In this document: positions 59,179 through 64,000 of the stretch, piece after piece
How positions within the stretch are numbered: the first letter of the stretch is position 1
How the letters are laid out: each line of letters begins with the position of its first letter
Assembly (NCBI RefSeq): GCF_014839805.1
Contig: NC_051135.1
Location: forward strand, 10,791,291-10,855,290
Reading direction: 5' to 3'
From: Manduca sexta
Taxonomy: Eukaryota; Arthropoda; Insecta; Lepidoptera; Sphingidae
DNA: 64,000 bases
The notes under the pieces: generated by a model
Told to the model about the DNA's origin: nothing
Seen by the model: only the letters and a program-made list of their open reading frames with translations
Database searches by the model: none
Program-made: the position numbers and the translations under genes

Positions 59179-59296
59179 GTTCCCTGTAACAGCAGATATG
59201 GCGCCTGTCAGTTCTCTGCTCGTGTACTACGTCACCGAAGCAGGCGAACCCGTGAGTGACGTTGCTAGCTTCCACGTCCGTCTATTGCATAAAGAG
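59179..59296 (+). CDS. Macroglobulin/TEP-family protein, exon 7 of 7 seen (start of MG6)
   Basis: It runs from TTTTCTTACAG to GTGAGG, completes the split Thr codon of exon 6 and ends on a full codon. It encodes about 39 residues: FPVTADMAPVSSLLVYYVTE, then AGEPVSDVASFHVRLLHKE. This is one of the clearest family signatures: 'F.vt..MaP.s.llvYyv...GE.v.Ds..f.v' opens MG6 in TEP, CD109 and A2M proteins. The next exon, expected to continue MG6 towards the CUB/bait and thioester-domain region, was not found before 64000. Whether this paralogue has a thioester is therefore unknown. Confidence 0.9.
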
Positions 59297-60576
59297 GTGA
59301 GGCTCAAAATTGTTTATTTCCTTCTTATCAGTCAAAACATGTTTAACATCGAAGATTATTTTGAAGTTACCTTTTGCTAACTTGACATGGAGTAGATACT
59401 CTGCTTTCAAGCATTAACTAAGACAGCGATTTGTCTTTAGAACATTGTTGCCTAGTTTTTGAGAACGGACAACAAAAGGGGAGATGAACATATTCAGACA
59501 TCTTAGAAATGGTAAAAAAATAATCTTTTTTTTTAAGTGCCTCGAAGAGCTTATAGGCTACATTTATGATTAAACTGAACCTTTTACAATGCTTCAGACA
59601 CGTTTTATTTCTACAGCCACAAAAATACCTGTCATATTACGTGTAAATAAAAACAAAACTAAACATGTACATAGTAGCTAGTACTCGCATGTTTTACAAA
59701 AACATGGCTCCACCCCATTTTGCCATAACAGAGTTAGGCAGAGATATTCTGATACATTTTATGAACGTGCCATGTAATAGAGATCAAATCTTTTATCAAT
59801 AAATGCGATGCTAGGTTCCAGTCTAATACTGAGCAAGAAAATTCAATGTCATTTACTCGATTAGGCATCGAACCCGAGACCTTATTGCGATATTTAAATA
59901 AATAAATAAATCAGTTTATTGTCTTATTACACAAGTGATAACATACATATTCTTACACTTATACTATAATAAAGACAAAAGGAAGCGGCTCAGCTTGTGC
60001 TGACCGTGACAGTAGTTCCGAGCAGCGCTGGTTTTCAGCCTCTCCTAACTTCCTAGGATGTTATGCGGAAAGTTGGCCTTCCAAGTGACAAATAACATTT
60101 TATGTTGTTAATATTTGTACCGCAATACTATGTTACCGAAGCAATCTGTGTTATATACGACCACACGTATATATAAGGGCTAATAAATTAGTCTGCACGA
60201 ATTATGAAATTGAAATAACATACGCTGATTAGCATTCTGTTTACTAATTCCAGTAATCCCGTAGGTTTGTTTGTAATAATATTTTGTATGGTTGATTAAT
60301 TATACTAATTGAAATAGCGTTAATAAATGCTTAGAGTGCAAGCCTATAATTTGTAGTTCTGCAATTTAAAACATGAATTTTAGATACAACTATTTAATGC
60401 ATTTATCAAATCTTGTATTTCTACATAAGTTTAACTTTGCCCTAACGGTTATGAGTCCCTTGGATTTGAAGAATTTATCTATATCCTATTATAAATAAAT
60501 TATTGTTACGTCAGAGGATTTTTACCTGTCAATGCAAGCGTGAATTGCCATAACTAGCAATAGCCATTTCTAACCG

Positions 60577-60711
60577 CCATTTTCAAAAAAACGATCTCCA
60601 TTTTTTCTATCCATCTCAAAAATTCACCAATCAGATCAAAATTTTTTTCACCAAAGGACTTATTTTAATTGATTCATTATCAGAATCGGTTTGAAGATTG
60701 AGATTGTAAAC
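60577..60711 (+). mobile_element. MITE-like element, truncated, abutting a SINE
   Basis: CCATTTTCAAAAAAACGATC, ATCCATCTCAAAAATTCACC and AAGGACTTATTTTAATTGAT align with 43797-43955. The right terminal repeat breaks off in GATTGAGATTGTAAAC, exactly where the T-run of the family B SINE starts. Confidence 0.5.
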
Positions 60712-60712
60712 T

Positions 60713-61022
60713 TTTTTTTATTTATTGTTTTGAATGACGAGACGAGCTTGTCGTTCGCCTGATGGTAAGCGATACGACCGCCCATAAACAGTAGAAACAT
60801 AATTCAACACCTTGAATTACAAAGTATTGTTTGGTATTCCACTGCGCTCGCCATCCTGAGACATGAGATGTTAAGTCTTATTATGTCCAGTAGTTACACT
60901 GGCTGCAATTTCCTTCAAACCGGAACACCACAGTGACTACACACTGTTGCTTGGCAGCAGAAATAGGCATTGCGGGGGTACCTACCTAGGACTCACACAT
61001 ATGAGAGACCTACCACCAGTAA
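60713..61022 (-). mobile_element. SINE-like repeat (family B), near full length
   Basis: On the minus strand it starts GGTGGTAGGTCTCTCATATG, then GAGTCCTAGGTAGGTACCCC, GGATGGCGAGCGCAGTGGAA, GTTTATGGGCGGTCGTATCG, TTACCATCAGGCGAACGACA and ends with AAACAATAAATAAAAAAA. It is the most complete copy of family B here. Confidence 0.8.
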
Positions 61023-61717
61023 TTATATAATCGGAGTTTTATTCCAGTAAACCTCTTCGGAAGCAAAGCTTACTGCTGAAGCCCTAAAGATTAAAAATAT
61101 CTAAACCGTATTCACTTTAGTTAAAGTCGAGAATAAACCAATTGTAACCGGACGAAATACTTTCACCGCACTACGAAATGGGATTAATACCGCAGGATAT
61201 GTTAACCAAAGCGGTCTTATTTAATCATCCACAATTGATAATGACAACCGCCAACAAAACGGCGCGTGTGCCTGACAACCCTTTGTAACCCATAGGTGTC
61301 CATTGTTTCGTGAGTATTAAATGGAATGTGCATGTCAACGCACATTTTAATTTAAAAGGATAGTTGATTAATTAATTAAAATATACTATTTATCCCCTGA
61401 AAATTTGGGTATTAAAAGTTTAAGGTGTAGGTATAAGTCTGTCTGCGGCATCGCAGGTTCAAAACGAATGGCCCGATTTTAATCCGGTTTTATATTAATA
61501 AAAATTCACGTCGAATTGATAACCTCCTCCTTTTTTTGAAGTCGTTTAAAAATGACCTGAGTTATGAAAAATCGATAGTACATTCCTATGAAGCTATTAA
61601 GTGATTACGAGCTAAATAGTGTGGAAGAGCTAAACGGTACCCACGCATAGTAAATAGGTATTGGCCGCATAATCTAGTTGTCTCTTTCTACAAAGTGATA
61701 ATTTTTGTAAACGTATT

Positions 61718-62257
61718 TTTTTATTCTGGTCCTAAGTCCCCACGGCGGGGCAGAGGGTAGACACAAAGTTACGCCATTCCTGTCTGTCTTGCGCCTTCCG
61801 CTTAACTTCACTCCAGGTGAAACCGATGCTCTTGGCTTCTGCCGCAATCGAGCGCCGCCAGGTTTGCTTAGGCCGGCCACGCTTTCGGCGGCCTTGGGGA
61901 TTCCAATCCAAGGCTTGCCTTGGTATGTGATCCGAATCCCTACGCAAGGTATGACCGATCCAGCTCCATTTGCGACGTCGGATCTGCAAATCGACAGGAT
62001 CTTCGTGGCACTCCCTCCACAGGTCTATATTGGCGATAGTGTCCGGCCAGAAGATCTTCAGGATTTGTCGCAAGCATCTGTTTATAATGACTTGGAGTTG
62101 TTGTGTGATCGCTTTGGTGACTTTCCACGTCTCACATCCATACAGCAGCACGCTTTTCACATTGGTGTTAAATAGTCTTAGTTTCACTCTACGGGAGAGG
62201 TGATTTGACTGCCATACTGGACGGAGACGAGCGAACGCACCTTTAGCTTTAGCAATC
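61718..62257 (-). mobile_element. LINE reverse transcriptase C-terminal fragment, 5'-truncated insertion
   Basis: The minus strand encodes, without a break, GAFARLRPVWQSNHLSRRVK, LRLFNTNVKSVLLYGCETWK, then WIGHTLRRDSDHIPRQALDW, NPQGRRKRGRPKQTWRRS, DRQEWRNFVSTLCPAVG and a stop. 'N.nVksVLLYGcETW', 'WiGHtLRR' and 'G+rkRGRPk.TWrR' are the end of a LINE polyprotein widely found in animals. The clade (RTE- or CR1-like) cannot be fixed from this part. A short T/A-rich 3' end follows. Perfect 11-base direct repeats GTAAACGTATT (61707-61717, 62258-62268) bound the 540-bp insert. The uninterrupted frame suggests a fairly young insertion. Confidence 0.85.
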
Positions 62258-62799
62258 GTAAACGTATTGCTGTCTTTTTTTGCCTATTTCGACATTTCAA
62301 ATTTAAATATATATGTATTATTTATACTGTACGATAAAGTGCATACAATTATAAGAGAATTACTATGATCATTTATATATTTAATTTCGCAAAATTGCAT
62401 GCTTTAAGTTTTCTGCTATTCACTATCTTGCTATCGTTGCCATTCTCCAAGATAAATTTAATGCAAGGAAATGACAAAAAATATCTAAAATAATAAATTC
62501 AACCGCTTGCTTTGTTACATTATCTTTTGGCAACACATCAAATGAAAAGTTTTGCGAATTTATTTCAGCTAGAATAATTTATGTGCGATAAACGTTTAGT
62601 CGAGTCTGCTTAAAATTATTTTCTGAGTGGCTTATAAAGAATATTGAATATAGCTTTGAAATTGTTTGATATATGAATAAAATGTTGAATACCTACAAGA
62701 GTTTTTGTTTATAATTTATATACTAATGATTTCTTTTGTTGATGCGAAAATTGACTTTAAAATGAAACAATTTTTCGGTTTTTAAAACGGTTTTTTATA

Positions 62800-62863
62800 T
62801 TTTAATTTTTCCCGACGTTTGGAAGACTGCAGTTTTCATGGTCACGGGGGGCGGACTGAGGTG
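62800..62863 (+). repeat. Short interspersed repeat (CACGGGGGGC family)
   Basis: TTTTTCCCGACGTTTGGAAG, ACTGCAGTTTTCATGGTCAC and GGGGGGCGGACTGAGGTG, with AATCGCGATATAATCCGAG about 80 bases later, share blocks with 54935-55035. The class is unknown. Confidence 0.4.
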
Positions 62864-64000
62864 TTATACGTCCGTAAAGTTACAATATCTACCTACATTT
62901 TACAATAATATAATAATATAACATACCTTAATTTTACAAAGAATCGCGATATAATCCGAGTTCTAGTTTCCTTTCAATACCTATATAGGTACTTACAAAA
63001 GAGTTAGATAAAAACGCTATTAGTGCACCTACATTTTGCCGAACATAAATATTCTATAACGTGATAGATGTTATCTTATCGGACCTAAATTCCAATCCTC
63101 GTAAAATTATATTATTTATCGTAATAATCACATAAATTTTAATTGCTTTATTTGGGAATGGAACCTAGAAACTCAGTACACAACCCAAGTACACTCTCAC
63201 TTCCACCATAAGTCGATAAATAACATCACAAAAAAATCTCGGCGAAAATATCTACCATTAAAATTAATAAATATTTTAAAACCAAATACCTGCTCATAAA
63301 AAATCCACTCAGCTTCTTCCCATTTAAAATAAAACGAAATCGCCATGTAGCCAATTTAGCAAGAAACCTTTTAACCAAAGTAATAATCACCAATTTCGCC
63401 ATAGCTCTTAGCGTTTCATAAAAGACTCTTTGAAATAGAGGCCACTAAAATCTCACCAAGGAGACGTCGCGCTCTTCAAAGAAAATATTAATAAATCGCC
63501 GTGGAAAAGAAAATTAATAGCTACCTTAATTTTAATTAGACGTAACAGCCCTGGCTTTCAGCTTATTGGACATTTAGCAATGACTTTTATAACGGTACCC
63601 TCCAATTAGACAGAATTAGTACGTTGACAGGAAAGGTTGATCAGCAAAGAAAACATCGCGAAGTTTCATGAGATAGCATTTTTATGTGTAATGGTTCTTC
63701 AGATATTGATGTCAAATAGCATCTCAAATCAATATGATGTGACCTTATAAATATAAAGCTTTTAACTTCCTTTCAAAGGTTTTTTTAAGTAGATTTATGA
63801 TCGAGTAAGATTTCTTTTTGGTGAATTTATTCATCATATTTAAAGTAATGACCTCATAGGAAGTTTCTGTAAGATAAGAAGATGAATAAATTATTGCAAA
63901 GTTTGTGATATTTTTGAGGCAAGATAGAAAAATTTTGGGTTTGAAATAAAATAGTGATTAACAATAGATACAACAAAACTATTTCCTTTTAATTAAATTT

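Larger units (their letters stand above)
59297..64000 (+). other. Intron following exon 7, open to the window end
   Basis: The donor is GTGAGG. It contains a very degenerate family C SINE at about 59705-59890, an AAATAAATAAAT tract at 59896-59912 followed by sequence to about 60065 that may be an old minus-strand LINE end (CAATAAACTG on the minus strand before the tail), a MITE-like piece with a family B SINE (60577-61022), a LINE end (61718-62257) and a short repeat near 62800. No further macroglobulin exon could be recognised. 61025-61700 and 62870-64000 show nothing specific. Confidence 0.6.

Noticed and set aside
59896..60065. AAATAAATAAAT tract with adjacent GC-richer sequence as a defined LINE insertion
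   Set aside because: No reverse-transcriptase motif and no flanking duplication could be read, so only a mention in the intron description is justified.
1..64000. CRISPR array, phage, plasmid, or bacterial defence system
   Set aside because: No regularly spaced repeats, no compact gene clusters and no prokaryotic genes were seen. The window is intron-rich insect DNA.

Overview
This window looks like nuclear DNA of a moth or butterfly. It is AT-rich, the coding exons are short with GT-AG introns, and most of the sequence is interspersed repeats of types familiar from Lepidoptera: tRNA-derived SINEs, 5'-truncated RTE, Jockey and R1-clade LINEs, a piggyBac-like transposon and small inverted-repeat elements. 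Nothing prokaryotic, viral, CRISPR-like or operon-like was seen. The species cannot be named from the sequence alone.

One host gene is recognisable. Seven internal coding exons on the plus strand (8365-8550, 12631-12756, 21707-21930, 25092-25247, 48793-48921, 51015-51169, 59179-59296) join with compatible phases at all six junctions. Together they encode about 364 residues of an alpha-2-macroglobulin/TEP/CD109/CPAMD8-family protein, running from the end of MG1 into MG6. Both gene ends lie outside what can be recognised: signal peptide, first MG1 exon(s), bait region, any thioester domain and C-terminus. The main protein-level oddity is in exon 3, where MG2 passes through a short Gly/Ala linker straight into the start of MG4, so most of MG3 appears to be missing.

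Layout: 1-8364 is upstream or first-intron DNA with several SINEs, a nested insertion and a 170-bp tandem duplication. Introns 1-3 (8551-25091) hold SINEs, a 44-bp perfect palindrome and an RTE LINE end inserted in a SINE. Intron 4 (25248-48792) is 23.5 kb. Its first 14 kb is mostly unrecognised AT-rich DNA. It then carries a three-level nest (R1-clade LINE inside a decayed piggyBac-like element inside an older repeat, 40235-42612) and a TIR element with a Jockey-type insertion that ends 70 bp before exon 5. Introns 5-6 carry SINE copies very close to splice sites. The last 4.7 kb contains further SINEs and another LINE end. For many insertions the target-site duplications can be read directly, so the order of insertion is visible.

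No new multi-gene system was found. The strongest leads are the MG3-less macroglobulin architecture, the nested transposon locus with its repeated palindromic motif, the SINE head-to-head palindrome, and the exon-hugging SINE copies.
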